A stretch of DNA of 64,000 nt from Salinibaculum sp. SYNS191 (GCF_037338445.1 NZ_CP147838.1:2542001-2606000), one strand, 5' to 3'. Positions 9,210 through 17,840 are shown, counted from the stretch's first letter. Notes: a model not told the origin generated them from the sequence alone. Program-made: numbers and translations.

Positions 9210-9791
9210 TCAGCCCGGCAGGAAGACGTTGATGACGGCGACGACGAGGCCGGCCAGCCCCATCCGCAGCGCCGAGACGTACCACCGCTGGCCCGAAATC
9301 GACCCCATGTAGGCCCCGAACGCACCCAGCACCCCGATACCGAGACCGACGGCGATCAGCGCCGCCTCTTCCATCGTGAGGACCGTCCCCTCGAACAGGA
9401 AGGGCACGAGCGGAATGAGGATGCCGATGAGCGGCCCCAGCCCGCTCATCGTCGCGTGGAAGATGCGCGCACCGCTCTGTTCGCGTTCGATGCGCGTGTC
9501 GTCTAAGTCGGTGAGCATCGCCTCCTCGATGCGCCGTATCTCCGCGCGGGTCTCGGCGCGCTCTATCTCCCAGACGCTCCAGACCGCCGACGTGCCCAGC
9601 CCCACGGCCGCGCCGACGCCGATTTTGACGACCGTCAGACCGTCGGGGACCCCGGAGAGGACGGCCCCGACGATGATGCCGATGGCCGTCAGCGTGCCGT
9701 CGAAGCCGTTGGAGATGAAGTAGCGCCTGGCGATAGAGCGCACGTCGGGCTTGCCCAGCAACCGCGCGAGGCGCTGTCGGAGAGAGGGCAC
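9210..9791 (-). CDS. VIT1/CCC1-family membrane protein
   Basis: A 193-residue membrane protein with about five helices. The N-terminal RRYFISNGFDGTLTAIGIIVG (about residues 22-42) corresponds to the conserved first helix of VIT/CCC1 iron or manganese transporters, which move divalent metals across membranes. A charged stretch with several Glu and Asp (about 73-105) lies where that family has its metal-binding domain, although it is short here. The gene ends near 9210 and starts 6 bases downstream of the DUF211 gene stop, so both are probably co-transcribed. Family membership is likely; the metal is not deducible. Confidence 0.75.
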   Translation of the reverse strand: MPSLRQRLARLLGKPDVRSIARRYFISNGFDGTLTAIGIIVGAVLSGVPDGLTVVKIGVGAAVGLGTSAVWSVWEIERAETRAEIRRIEEAMLTDLDDTRIEREQSGARIFHATMSGLGPLIGILIPLVPFLFEGTVLTMEEAALIAVGLGIGVLGAFGAYMGSISGQRWYVSALRMGLAGLVVAVINVFLPG

Positions 9792-9797
9792 GGCTGG

Positions 9798-10088
9798 TCA
9801 GCGGTCCTGGTGGGTCCACTGCTCCTCGACGACGAACTCGCCGCAGGCCACCTGGTCGACGGAGTGGACGGTGCCGCTGAGTTCCTCGATTCGCTCCTCG
9901 ATGGCCGTGACGTCCAGCGACTCACCCTCAAAGGTGAGTTTGACGTTCTGGACCTCCTGGTCGAGTTCGATGAGCGACGCGCTGACGCCCTCGACGCCGT
10001 CGACGTCGGCGGTCTGCTGAGTGAAATCGACCAGCGGCGGGTCGTGGGGCTTCAACACGTCGATGACGAGCCGTCGGACGTTTGTCAT
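9798..10088 (-). CDS. DUF211 domain protein
   Basis: A 96-residue protein starting MTNVRRLVIDVLKPHDPPLV, which is the typical beginning of archaeal DUF211 proteins, a ferredoxin-like alpha/beta fold with no assigned reaction. The middle LIELDQEVQNVKLTFEGESLD is also characteristic. It lies upstream of the VIT-like gene with a 6-base gap, suggesting one transcript; the pair could share a role in metal or envelope stress but this is only a guess from position. The start is the first ATG after the divergent zinc microprotein. Confidence 0.8.
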   Translation of the reverse strand: MTNVRRLVIDVLKPHDPPLVDFTQQTADVDGVEGVSASLIELDQEVQNVKLTFEGESLDVTAIEERIEELSGTVHSVDQVACGEFVVEEQWTHQDR

Positions 10089-10170
10089 TGCTGACCCTAC
10101 GCGGCCCCATCACGAAAAAGCGTCCCTCGGCCGGCACAAGCGTCTTGTCAGGGACTCACATAGTCCGTCT

Positions 10171-10281
10171 ATGGGCGACCCCGCCTGCTACCGCGACTAC
10201 TGTCCGGACTGTGACGCGCAGGTGACAATCACCGACGGGACCTGCCCGGACTGTGGCTACTCCCTCGACGAGGACCGGTAG
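10171..10281 (+). CDS. 36-residue zinc-ribbon microprotein
   Basis: A tiny protein with two CPxC knuckles, CPDC at residues 11-14 and CPDCG at 25-29, set 10 residues apart, which would bind one zinc. Its acidic N- and C-termini are like other haloarchaeal small zinc-finger proteins. The ATG at 10171 gives a compact protein in which the knuckles are central; a longer in-frame extension exists upstream but lacks homology-like features. The stop codon TAG abuts the stop codon of the convergent gene at 10282. Role unknown; such proteins are often regulators or partners of other proteins. Confidence 0.7.
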   Translation: MGDPACYRDYCPDCDAQVTITDGTCPDCGYSLDEDR

Positions 10282-10620
10282 TCACTCCGCTTCTTCGGCT
10301 GTCAGCCGCTCGATTTCGACGTCGGCCTCGGGGACGCCGAGGCGGGCGAACTGGGTCCGCAGGTGGTCCTCGGCGGCCTCGATGGCCCGTTCCTTCGTCT
10401 CGAAGCCCCGCGGCAGCGGTTCCTCGAAGGCGATGCGGAGTTCCCGGTCGTCGATGCGCTGGACCTGCCCGCCGCTTTCGACCTCGTAGAAGCCGTCGCA
10501 GACCCAGGTGTAGGGTGCCCCCTCGTCGGGCGCGCCCCGGTAGGTTGGAGCGCGTTCCCCCCGCTCGTAGAGAGTCCCCGTCAGGGCCGTCCCACCGGCC
10601 TGCCCCCGAATCAGTAACAT
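10282..10620 (-). CDS. Conserved haloarchaeal protein, probably DUF7113
   Basis: A 112-residue protein starting MLLIRGQAGGTALTGTLYER. The first 70 residues are beta-rich and include YTWVCDGFYEV; the last 35 residues form an acidic amphipathic helix with FETKERAIEAAEDHLRTQFA. It appears to belong to a haloarchaea-specific family that I believe is DUF7113, without a known function. The ATG at 10618-10620 was chosen because upstream sequence in the same frame is low-complexity and antisense to the HerA-like gene. It is divergent from that gene with about 100 bases between starts. Confidence 0.75.
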   Translation of the reverse strand: MLLIRGQAGGTALTGTLYERGERAPTYRGAPDEGAPYTWVCDGFYEVESGGQVQRIDDRELRIAFEEPLPRGFETKERAIEAAEDHLRTQFARLGVPEADVEIERLTAEEAE

Positions 10621-10722
10621 GACAAACACTAGGCGGTCCCCGGGTAAAAGCTCCCCGGCGCTGTCGTTCACTTTCGCTCCGGTGGGGAAACGACGAAGTG
10701 CCGGGCCGTCGTTGTGCCGGTC

Positions 10723-12594
10723 ATGTCCGACCTCGGGGATTTCACTGAGTTCGACGGCGACGATGGCGGGGGCGAGAACGACGGCAGCGGGGAGTCCTCG
10801 CCCGACGCCACCGCGCCGGACGCCACAGACGACGAGTTCGAGCAGTTCGAGGCCGCGCCGACCGGTCAGGACCGCGGCATCGGCGTCCTCTCGGCCTCCG
10901 AGGGCCTGCGCATCGACGAGGAGCCAGACGACACCCGCCTCCGGGCGTACGTGACGGTTGGCAACCGCGCGGACGTGCGCATCGGCTCGTACCTCATCGC
11001 TCCGTATCCCGACGAGGCGGCGAAAGCCGCCAGTCCAGAGCGGGCCGGTCGGCCCGCGGACAACGAGCGTCTGTTCTGTCGCATCACCGGCCTGGAGTAC
11101 GCCCAGGAGTACCGCGCCGACGACGCCACCGAGATTCACGCCCGCCGCGCGATGCGCTCGGCTGGCATCGACGAACAGGACTTCAAACTGATGGCGACGC
11201 TCGAACCCGTCGCCGTGCTCTACGAGGACGGCGGCGAACTCAAGCGCCGGATGACCGACCGCGTCCCCAAACCCGAGACGGTCGTCGCCACCGCCGACGA
11301 CAAGACCGACATCAAGACGGGGCTGAAGATGCCCGAAGACGGCGTCTTCCTCGGTCACCTCGCCGTCGGCGGCGAGAAGGTCCGGACCGCCGCCCAGCCC
11401 CCGACAATCGACTACCGGCTGAAGGACGACTACGACGCCGGCGACCCGCTGGTCTTCCGGCACACCCTCGTTGCGGGTGGAACCGGGTCCGGGAAGACCC
11501 ACGGCGCGAAGAACGTCCTCCGGCAGTACCTCGCCGACGACCGCGAGTACCCCATCGAGACCGGCGGGGACCGGACCGTCTCCCCCGCCGTCGTCCAGTT
11601 CGACCCGCAGGACGAGTACGCCCAGATGCACGACGACAACCCCGACCTGGACGGCGACTTCGCCCGCCGCCTCGACCGCGAGGGCGTCGCCCACGGCGGC
11701 GTCGACGACACAGTGGCCTTCGTGCCGAAGGTCGGTGGCGCGACCTACAGCGCCAGCCACCACCGCGCCGAGCAGGTCGAGTTCACCATCCCCTTCTCGA
11801 TGGTCTACTCGAACCCGTGGCTCATCGCCGGCAGCGGCCTCAACGACAACCAGTACAACGCGCTGGTGAACGTCCTGCTGGACCGCTTCCGGCGCGAGCG
11901 CGGCCGCGACGGCACCTACCAGCAGTTCCTCTCCTTTCTCGACGACCCGGCGCTGAAGGAGGAACTCGACGAGACTGGCCGGGTTCACGAGGCCACCTTC
12001 GACGCCGTCGCCCGCCGCGCCCGCGGCTTCGGCGGCATCTTCGACCAGGACGCCAGGCCCATCACCGAGTGCATCCACGAGTTCGTCCGCCCCGGCGGCC
12101 TGACGGTCGTCCCGACCTACCACATCAACGAGAGCCGCCACGCGGAGACGGTGGTGCTGGCGCTTGCCTCGCTTTTGGTCGACCAGAAGCTCTCGAACGA
12201 CCCCCGTTTCGACCGCATCAAGGACACGCCGGTCGTGCTCGGGATGGACGAGGCCCACAACTTCCTGACCGACGCCGACAGCGTCCAGGCCCGGAAGGTC
12301 ATCGGGAAGTTCACCGAGGCAGCCAAGCAGGGCCGCAAGGAACGGCTGGGTCTCTTTCTCATCACCCAGGACCCCCAGGACATCGCCGACCCCGTCTTCA
12401 AGCAGATAAACACGACCGTCGTCCTCAATCTCGGCGACGAGGACGCCATCTCGGCGGTGAACATCCCGAGCAACCTGGAGTCGAAGGTGCCCTACATGGA
12501 GAAGGGGCAGATGGTGGTTTACTCGCCCGACAACTCCGAGCCGGTGGAACTCATCGGGCTCTCGAAGTGTGTGACGAAGCACGGGCGGGAGTAG
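10723..12594 (+). CDS. herA: HerA-like ATPase (DUF87/FtsK-HerA superfamily)
   Basis: A 623-residue hexameric-type DNA translocase candidate. Residues 1-50 are an acidic tail. A HAS-barrel-like beta domain with VGNRADVRIGSYLI follows (about 70-150). The ATPase core has Walker A GGTGSGKT (about 251-258), Walker B VVLGMDEAHN (about 504-513) and a later ITQDPQDI with an arginine-rich stretch before it. HerA works with the nuclease NurA and Mre11-Rad50 in archaeal end resection; none of those partners is adjacent here, so this may be one of the stand-alone haloarchaeal HerA paralogues. The ATG at 10723 was chosen over the GTG three codons upstream. Confidence 0.85.
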   Translation: MSDLGDFTEFDGDDGGGENDGSGESSPDATAPDATDDEFEQFEAAPTGQDRGIGVLSASEGLRIDEEPDDTRLRAYVTVGNRADVRIGSYLIAPYPDEAAKAASPERAGRPADNERLFCRITGLEYAQEYRADDATEIHARRAMRSAGIDEQDFKLMATLEPVAVLYEDGGELKRRMTDRVPKPETVVATADDKTDIKTGLKMPEDGVFLGHLAVGGEKVRTAAQPPTIDYRLKDDYDAGDPLVFRHTLVAGGTGSGKTHGAKNVLRQYLADDREYPIETGGDRTVSPAVVQFDPQDEYAQMHDDNPDLDGDFARRLDREGVAHGGVDDTVAFVPKVGGATYSASHHRAEQVEFTIPFSMVYSNPWLIAGSGLNDNQYNALVNVLLDRFRRERGRDGTYQQFLSFLDDPALKEELDETGRVHEATFDAVARRARGFGGIFDQDARPITECIHEFVRPGGLTVVPTYHINESRHAETVVLALASLLVDQKLSNDPRFDRIKDTPVVLGMDEAHNFLTDADSVQARKVIGKFTEAAKQGRKERLGLFLITQDPQDIADPVFKQINTTVVLNLGDEDAISAVNIPSNLESKVPYMEKGQMVVYSPDNSEPVELIGLSKCVTKHGRE

Positions 12595-12640
12595 CGAGGA
12601 CGACGGAGCGAAGCGACGGAGTCCTCGAAGAGCGAACGGC

Positions 12641-12727
12641 GAGCGCAAGCGACCCGCGAGTAGGGAGGTTCTGACCGAAGGGAAGACCTCCAAAAGTGAG
12701 CGGGGAGCGCAAGCGACCCGCGAGTAG
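12641..12727. repeat. Pair of 23-bp direct repeats after the HerA-like gene
   Basis: The 23-base sequence beginning GAGCGCAAGCGACCCGCGAG occurs at 12641-12663 and again at 12705-12727, 64 bases apart. Between and around them are related GAGCG/AAGCGAC words (from 12601). This type of GAGCGNAAGCGA degenerate repeat is common in haloarchaeal intergenic DNA. No gene or open frame with coding character is seen in 12595-12769. Confidence 0.75.
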
Positions 12728-12769
12728 CGAGGCCGAACCTTCTTGCTACCGGGGGTGCCAGTTTCGGGT

Positions 12770-13198
12770 ATGGTAGACCGCGTCCTCGTCCCCGTCGACG
12801 GGTCCGAACAGGCAGACATCGCCTGCGAGTTCGTCTTCGACACCTTCCCCGACGCGACGCTGGTGCTCCTCCACGTCGTCAACCCCGCGGAGGCCAGTTA
12901 CGGCGCACAGGTGTCCATCCCGACCGCCTCCGAGGAGTGGTACGAGAACGAGAAGGCCCGCGCACAGCGGGAGTTCGACGACATCGTCGCGCGGGCCGAC
13001 GAGCGCGGCATCGAGACGGAGACGGTCATCGAGGTCGGCAAGCCGACGACGTTCATCGTCGACTTCGCCGAGGAGAACGACATCGACCACGTCGTGATGG
13101 GGAGCCACGGCCGCAAGGGGGTCTCCCGAATTCTGCTGGGCAGCGTCGCCGAGACGGTCGTCCGCCGCTCGGCGGTTCCCGTCACGGTCGTCCGCTAG
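12770..13198 (+). CDS. Universal stress protein (UspA family)
   Basis: A 142-residue cytosolic UspA-fold protein. VLVPVDGSEQA at the N-terminus is the first strand and nucleotide-contact loop, and GSHGRKGVSRILLGSVAETV near the end matches the ATP-binding GxxGxxxxxxGSxxxxV motif, so this is an ATP-binding USP. The ATG at 12770 starts right at the conserved strand. The last four bases (CTAG) overlap the last codon of the convergent gene at 13195. A second USP lies at 22126. The trigger for its expression is not visible. Confidence 0.93.
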   Translation: MVDRVLVPVDGSEQADIACEFVFDTFPDATLVLLHVVNPAEASYGAQVSIPTASEEWYENEKARAQREFDDIVARADERGIETETVIEVGKPTTFIVDFAEENDIDHVVMGSHGRKGVSRILLGSVAETVVRRSAVPVTVVR

Positions 13199-13728
13199 TC
13201 GAAAAAGAAGTCCGTTCCGGGAACTCTGTCCGCGTCCTCGGGAAGCGCGTCGAACCAGCCGGCTTCCTCGACGCCGTCGCCCTCTGGCGTCGCCGCGTCG
13301 AGGTCGTAGCCATCGAGGGACGCGCCGCCGAAGACGACGAACGCTCGCGAGGCAGTCCGCTCGCCGTCTTCGGTGCGCACGTGGAGGTCCCAGACGCCGG
13401 CCACCGTCTCCAGAGCGACGGTGAGGCCGATGGTCTCGGACACCTGGTCGCGAATCGCCGCGGCGTAATCCTCGTCGGGCGCGACCGAGGCGACGGGCAG
13501 TTTCCACGAGCAGGTCTCGGTCAGGCGGCGCAGGAGGACGTCGCCGTCGTCGTTGGTGACGCCGACCGCCGCGAGGTCGGGCGCGTCCGCCTGGAACTCG
13601 ACGATTTCGTCGTCGACGACGTCGCTCTCCTCGTGGTAGGGGACGCCGTCGCTGTCGCGCAGCGATTCGTGGTCGGTAATCGGTTCGAGGGCGGTCACGG
13701 ACGCGTCTCCGTGTGGGTGGGATGTCAT
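13195..13728 (-). CDS. NUDIX-fold protein with degenerate NUDIX box
   Basis: A 177-residue acidic protein. The central part (about 70-165) follows the NUDIX fold: GVTNDDGDVLLRRL, then WKLPVASVAPDEDYAAAIRD, then a late GVEEAGWFDALPED. The NUDIX helix reads RDQVSETIGL where active enzymes have REVxEExGL, and the preceding Gly is replaced, so the two catalytic Glu residues are not all present. The protein may therefore bind rather than hydrolyse a nucleoside diphosphate derivative. Haloarchaea encode several such NUDIX-like proteins beside genuine hydrolases. The start at 13728 is an ATG with no nearer alternative. Confidence 0.75.
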   Translation of the reverse strand: MTSHPHGDASVTALEPITDHESLRDSDGVPYHEESDVVDDEIVEFQADAPDLAAVGVTNDDGDVLLRRLTETCSWKLPVASVAPDEDYAAAIRDQVSETIGLTVALETVAGVWDLHVRTEDGERTASRAFVVFGGASLDGYDLDAATPEGDGVEEAGWFDALPEDADRVPGTDFFFD

Positions 13729-13974
13729 TGGTCTGGTGTCGTGGCTGCGGGGCAGTCGCTCGCGTGCGATACTGGCGGGGAACGAGTGACGTCGTGGGCG
13801 CGTGTCGTGTGAGAGGCGGCGAATGCGGCGGTACGAACGCCGATACTGTCGCTAACGGGAAACTCCTACAAAAGAGCGGCGATTTAATTACGCCTATTTA
13901 TTCGTGTAATAATTCGTTGCGCCGGGTAATAAAGGTAGGGGAGGGTCGGGCCAGACGGGCGATGCCACAGAAGA

Positions 13975-13982
13975 TACTTATC
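13975..13982 (+). promoter_or_regulatory. TATA-like box of the lipoprotein gene
   Basis: ATACTTAT is centred about 27 bases before the ATG at 14005, the spacing of archaeal leaderless promoters. The preceding 13860-13950 is unusually AT-rich for this region and holds no open frame of coding character. Confidence 0.55.
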
Positions 13983-14004
13983 GCAGTTGGCACGAGTGCG
14001 GGAC

Positions 14005-15102
14005 ATGGCCCCGCCCTCCAGACGCGCTCTCCTCCGTAGCTGTGGCATCGCCCTCGCCGGCGGACTCGCCGGCTGTCTGAACGACGGCTCTGACCAGGGG
14101 ACCACTCCGACCGGAACCCGGACCGGGACCCCAACCGAGACCCCCACCGAGACGCCGACCGGCACGCCGGCGGCGGACGCCGCGGTCGGTGCGCGCAATC
14201 AGGCCGGCCGCGAGGTCTCGGTGACGGTCACCCTCTCCAACGGCGGGAGCCAGGTGCTCGAACGCACGCGAACGCTCTCCGACGGTGTGAGTGGGCTGGT
14301 CGGCGACGCCATCGCTGCGGGGGAGTACACCGTGACGGCGACGCTGCCCGACGGAACGAGCGCCAGCACGGAGTGGTTCGTCGCCGACGACTACAGCGGT
14401 GTACTCACGGCCGTCGTCACCGATGATGGCATTACGTTCCGCGAGACGCTGCGCGAGACGGACTGCTCGACGGCAGACCTGCCGTACGCGATTCCGGACG
14501 CCGAGGAGACGTTCTCGACGAGCGGGGCGACCATCAGCAACGAGAGCGGGGAGGCGGCGGACGTGACGCTCGCGCTCGCCCACGACGGCGAGGTGTTCTT
14601 CGACTGCACGACGACGCTGTCCGCCAGGCAGAGCCTCTCGCTGGACGGGGTGACGGCCACCGCCGGCGAGTACACGGTCACCGTCGATGTCGGCGATGGC
14701 GGCCGCACGGAGTACGACTGGCGCATCCCCGAAGCACACAACTGGCCGTCGCTGACGGTCACGATTCCACGGAACGGCGACCCGGTCGTCGGGTGTGGCC
14801 CCGACGGCGAGGTTCCGGTGACGGTCGAGAACCCGACCGACAGCGACCGTGCGGCGACGCTGCGCCTCTGCCGCGACGGCGAGACGGTCGCCGAGTCGTC
14901 GGTCACGCTCACCGGCGGCGCGACGACCGACGTGCAACTCCCGCATCCGGTCGGCGACTTCTACACGCTCGACGTGACCGCCGGCGGGACGACGGTCAGC
15001 GAGGAGGTCGTCTACTGCTCCTGTTACTCGGAGTTCGAGACGACAGTGACTCTCGGCGGGTCGGAGCCGACGATAGAATCGACGAAGGCGGTGTGCGATT
15101 AG
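14005..15102 (+). CDS. Secreted lipoprotein, hypothetical
   Basis: A 365-residue exported protein. The N-terminus has a twin-arginine-like SRRALLRSCGIALAGG followed by lipobox LAGC with Cys22, so it is probably folded before Tat export and lipid-anchored. A Thr/Pro-rich spacer with TPTET repeats (about residues 32-52) follows, and then three beta-sandwich-like repeats, each with a variant of GEYTVTATLPDG / GEYTVTVDVGDGG. The three similar segments suggest tandem Ig-like domains. Function unknown; ligand binding or envelope structure is possible. The start at 14005 places the signal at the very N-terminus. Confidence 0.85.
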   Translation: MAPPSRRALLRSCGIALAGGLAGCLNDGSDQGTTPTGTRTGTPTETPTETPTGTPAADAAVGARNQAGREVSVTVTLSNGGSQVLERTRTLSDGVSGLVGDAIAAGEYTVTATLPDGTSASTEWFVADDYSGVLTAVVTDDGITFRETLRETDCSTADLPYAIPDAEETFSTSGATISNESGEAADVTLALAHDGEVFFDCTTTLSARQSLSLDGVTATAGEYTVTVDVGDGGRTEYDWRIPEAHNWPSLTVTIPRNGDPVVGCGPDGEVPVTVENPTDSDRAATLRLCRDGETVAESSVTLTGGATTDVQLPHPVGDFYTLDVTAGGTTVSEEVVYCSCYSEFETTVTLGGSEPTIESTKAVCD

Positions 15103-15310
15103 TAGGTGGTGCAGTCGTCGCCGTTGCGGTGGCCGGGAGCGCGTGTCCGCGCAAGCGGACCGCGCGACTCGGGAAGGGCAGGCCCGCCACAAGCATCCGC
15201 GCGAGCAGGGCGAGACCGAAGGTCTCGCTGGCCGTGCGGCGCGCGCTCGGGCGCGCCGCAGACGCCGCGAGCGCGGTTCCCTGCGAGCGGCCCACCGGCC
15301 GCGAGCAGCC

Positions 15311-15384
15311 TTTTTCACCCACGTTTTTGCCGCGAGTGGTGCGGTGCGCGCCGCAAGGCGCGCCCGACACCCGAGCGGGAAAAA
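15311..15384. terminator. Bidirectional terminator zone between lipoprotein and KaiC-like gene
   Basis: Two plus-strand T5 runs (15311-15315 and 15324-15328) follow the lipoprotein gene, and an A5 run at 15380-15384 gives T5 for the minus-strand KaiC-like gene just past its stop. The rest of 15103-15391 is very GC-rich with palindromic GCGCGC words and no gene. Confidence 0.5.
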
Positions 15385-15391
15385 GGTGGTT

Positions 15392-16483
15392 TCAGAAGAT
15401 ATTCGCCTGCTGGTAGACGCTGATGCCGTCGTCCGTGATGTCGTAGGGTTTCATCTCGCGGGAGTGGTTGGCGTTGCGGATTTTGAGGATTTCGACGGCC
15501 AGGCGGGTCTCCTGTGTCTCGCCGCGGATGTACTGGAGGACGAACACGGCGTCGGTCAGGTACTCGATGATGCCGTGGCGGGAGGCGTAGGCGTTGGCCT
15601 CGCTGGCCTCGCTGGTGAGGAAGGTGGTCACGTCGGCCTCCTTCAGCGAGCGGGTGAAGTCGAACACCTGCGTCCGCCGGCGGGCCTGCTCGTCGTACAT
15701 CATCTCCAGCAGCGAGACGGAGTCGAGCACGATGCGGTCGGCGTCGAACTCCCGGATGAGTTCGGGGAGTTCGCCGCGGATGTTGTCGAGGCTGTTGGCC
15801 ATCTCGACGGGGTCCAGGTCGACGACGGCGAGGCGGTTCTCCGCCTCGTAGCGGTCGAATTCCCAGCCGCGCTCGTTGGCGGTAGACATGATGGCCTCCT
15901 TGCTCTGTTCGAGCGTGATGAAGACGCTGTTCTCGCCGTTCTCCAGGCCGTGGTGGAGGAACTGCAGGCCGAAGGTGGTCTTGCCGGTCCCGGCGGAGCC
16001 GATGGTGACGATGAGGTGCTTGTGCGGAATCCCGCCCTGTATCATGTCGTCCAGGCCCTCGATACCGAGGTCGATGCGGGGGATGTCCGACTCGAAGTCC
16101 TCGTCGTCGAACTCCTCGTCGCTGCCGGCGTCGAAGGCGCTGCCGAAGCTCTCGTCGAACAGTTCCCCGCCGTCGTCGTCGCTGAACGGACTCTCCCCGC
16201 CCCCGGCGTCGCCCCAGGGGGACTGGGTCCCGCCGTCGTCACCGAAGGGACTCTCCCCGCCGGTGTCGCTCTCGGGTTCTCCGAACGGGTCCGCGTCCGC
16301 GCTGTCGCCCTCGAAGGGACCGTCGCCGTCACCGTCGTCGTCGGCGTCACTGTCCTCGAACAGGTCCGAGGCGTCCGACCCGGCACTGTCGGTCGCGTCC
16401 TCGGATTCGGACGGCTCCCCGGACGCGTCGTCCTCGTCGTCCGAGAGGGCCCGCTCGAACCAGTCGTCGTCATCGTCGCTCAC
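15392..16483 (-). CDS. KaiC-like RecA-superfamily ATPase with acidic N-terminal tail
   Basis: A 363-residue protein. Residues 1-132 are extremely acidic and low in complexity; within them, SPFGD, SPWGD and SPFSD recur every ten residues (79-83, 89-93, 99-103). The ATPase domain (about 135-363) has Walker A GSAGTGKT (162-169), ITLEQSKE and the Walker B-like RIVLDSVSLLEMM. Single-domain KaiC-like proteins in archaea are signal-transduction ATPases of mostly unknown output. The start is a GTG directly before the acidic tail. It is divergent from NAD kinase with 114 bases between starts, a neighbourhood I recall as common in Halobacteria. Confidence 0.85.
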   Translation of the reverse strand: MSDDDDDWFERALSDDEDDASGEPSESEDATDSAGSDASDLFEDSDADDDGDGDGPFEGDSADADPFGEPESDTGGESPFGDDGGTQSPWGDAGGGESPFSDDDGGELFDESFGSAFDAGSDEEFDDEDFESDIPRIDLGIEGLDDMIQGGIPHKHLIVTIGSAGTGKTTFGLQFLHHGLENGENSVFITLEQSKEAIMSTANERGWEFDRYEAENRLAVVDLDPVEMANSLDNIRGELPELIREFDADRIVLDSVSLLEMMYDEQARRRTQVFDFTRSLKEADVTTFLTSEASEANAYASRHGIIEYLTDAVFVLQYIRGETQETRLAVEILKIRNANHSREMKPYDITDDGISVYQQANIF

Positions 16484-16565
16484 GACCGACCCTCCGGGCC
16501 TCGGTAGGCATGCGCGGAGCTAATCGCGGGGGGCAAATTAACCTTGCCCGGTGCGAACAGCGACG

Positions 16566-16571
16566 GTTTAT
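16566..16571 (+). promoter_or_regulatory. TATA-like box of NAD kinase
   Basis: TTTATC lies 27-32 bases before the ATG at 16598, suggesting a leaderless transcript. On the opposite strand TTAATTT (16535-16541) could serve the divergent KaiC-like gene. Confidence 0.5.
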
Positions 16572-16597
16572 CTGTCTGGGGTTGCAATCCATCGCCG

Positions 16598-17467
16598 ATG
16601 AAAGTCGGTATCGTCGGACAGCGGGGGAACCATCGGGCGGTTTCGCTCGTGGGCGACATCGCCGAGCGCCTGCACGAGCTGGGTGTCGACGTGGGCGTCG
16701 ACGAGTCGACACACGAGGAGTTCCAGCGCGGTGACGTCTGGCACGAGGACGGGGCCGACAGGATTGCGATGCCCCACTGTCTCCCCGTCGATGCGTTCAG
16801 CGAGTGCGACCTGGCGGTCAGCGTCGGCGGCGACGGCACCTTTCTCTACACGGCCCGCGGGGCCGGCGGCACTCCCATCATGGGGGTCAACCTCGGCGAG
16901 GTCGGCTTCCTGAACGCCGTCTCGCCCAACGAGGCGGTCGCGACGATCGCGGCGGAGGTCGAGCGCATCCACGAGACCGGCGAGCCGCGCTTTCGCGAGA
17001 TGGCCCGTCTGCGGGCCGAGAGCGAGGACTGGGAGCTCCCGGCGGCGCTCAACGAGGTGGTCGTCCAGGGAGCCCAGCGCGGCCACGGCAACGGCGTGAG
17101 CGTCGAGGTGCGCGTCGACGGCTCGCTGTACACGAGCGGCCACGCCGACGGCGTCCTCGTGTCGACGACGACGGGCAGTACGGCCTACAATCTCAGCGAG
17201 GGTGGCCCGCTGGTCCACCCGTCGGTCGAGGGGTTGCTCGTGACGGAGATGTGCGCCGAGGAGGAGATGCCCTCGCTGGTCGTCGACACGGACGCGACCG
17301 TGACGGTGCGGGTCGACGACGCGGAGACGGCGGTCGCCGTCAGCGACGGGCGCATGCGGGAGACGGTTGCGCCGCCAGCGGAGATTCACATCGAGCGGGC
17401 CGCAACGCCCGTGCGAATCGCGGGGCCACCACTCGATTTCTTCACTGCACTCGGAAAGCTGGAGTGA
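16598..17467 (+). CDS. nadK: NAD(+)/NADH kinase
   Basis: A 289-residue kinase that phosphorylates NAD to NADP using ATP or polyphosphate. The GGDG motif appears in SVGGDGTFLYTAR (about residues 72-84), and the conserved LNEVVV and STTTGSTAYNLSEGGP (sugar/adenine contacts) follow at about 150 and 190. Length and motif order match archaeal NadK. The ATG at 16598 gives MKVGIVGQRG, the usual first strand. The TGA stop abuts the stop of the convergent gene at 17468 (TGACTA). Control is not visible beyond the leaderless-type promoter. Confidence 0.95.
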   Translation: MKVGIVGQRGNHRAVSLVGDIAERLHELGVDVGVDESTHEEFQRGDVWHEDGADRIAMPHCLPVDAFSECDLAVSVGGDGTFLYTARGAGGTPIMGVNLGEVGFLNAVSPNEAVATIAAEVERIHETGEPRFREMARLRAESEDWELPAALNEVVVQGAQRGHGNGVSVEVRVDGSLYTSGHADGVLVSTTTGSTAYNLSEGGPLVHPSVEGLLVTEMCAEEEMPSLVVDTDATVTVRVDDAETAVAVSDGRMRETVAPPAEIHIERAATPVRIAGPPLDFFTALGKLE

Positions 17468-17761
17468 CTACCGCGAGGCGGTCGTGTAGAGAACGGGTCC
17501 GATGACGAGCAGTCCGAGGCCGAGCATCTTGTACTGTAGCACGCTGCCCAGCAGGTGTGCCCCGTCGCTGGAGACGGCGAACATACTTCCGGGCAGCAGC
17601 AGGAACAACGCCCCGAATCCGATGATGTGGAGCATCGTCACCTTCCGTGATTTCAGCGGTAGCGTCGCCAGCAGCCCGAGTACGAAGACGATAAGCAGCG
17701 CGTCGCCGACGTTGTACTGGAGCAGGAAGCTGTCGATTACCTGAAGCGGTGGCGCGAGCAT
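17468..17761 (-). CDS. Small polytopic membrane protein
   Basis: A 97-residue protein with three hydrophobic helices (about residues 14-33, 41-57 and 70-92) and a short polar loop PLKSRKV after the first. I do not recognise a family with known function, although similar small proteins occur across Halobacteria. The ATG at 17761 was chosen because the nine extra residues from the next upstream start are polar and overlap the promoter side. Its 3' end touches NAD kinase; its 5' end is about 110 bases from the HalX regulator on the other strand. Confidence 0.7.
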   Translation of the reverse strand: MLAPPLQVIDSFLLQYNVGDALLIVFVLGLLATLPLKSRKVTMLHIIGFGALFLLLPGSMFAVSSDGAHLLGSVLQYKMLGLGLLVIGPVLYTTASR

Positions 17762-17840
17762 CCTTGTTCGGAACTGGCCTTGTGGCAATCTTTAAACTTC
17801 CGTTACTCTCCGCATCGAAAGGCCGCTCTCAGGAGAACAC

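Noticed and set aside
12601..12727. CRISPR or insertion-sequence repeat after the HerA-like gene
   Set aside because: Only two 23-base copies amid degenerate GAGCG/AAGCGA words common in haloarchaeal intergenic DNA.
10282..12882. 866-codon minus-strand frame including the DUF7113-like protein
   Set aside because: Only the last 112 codons resemble a protein; the rest is antisense to the HerA-like gene.
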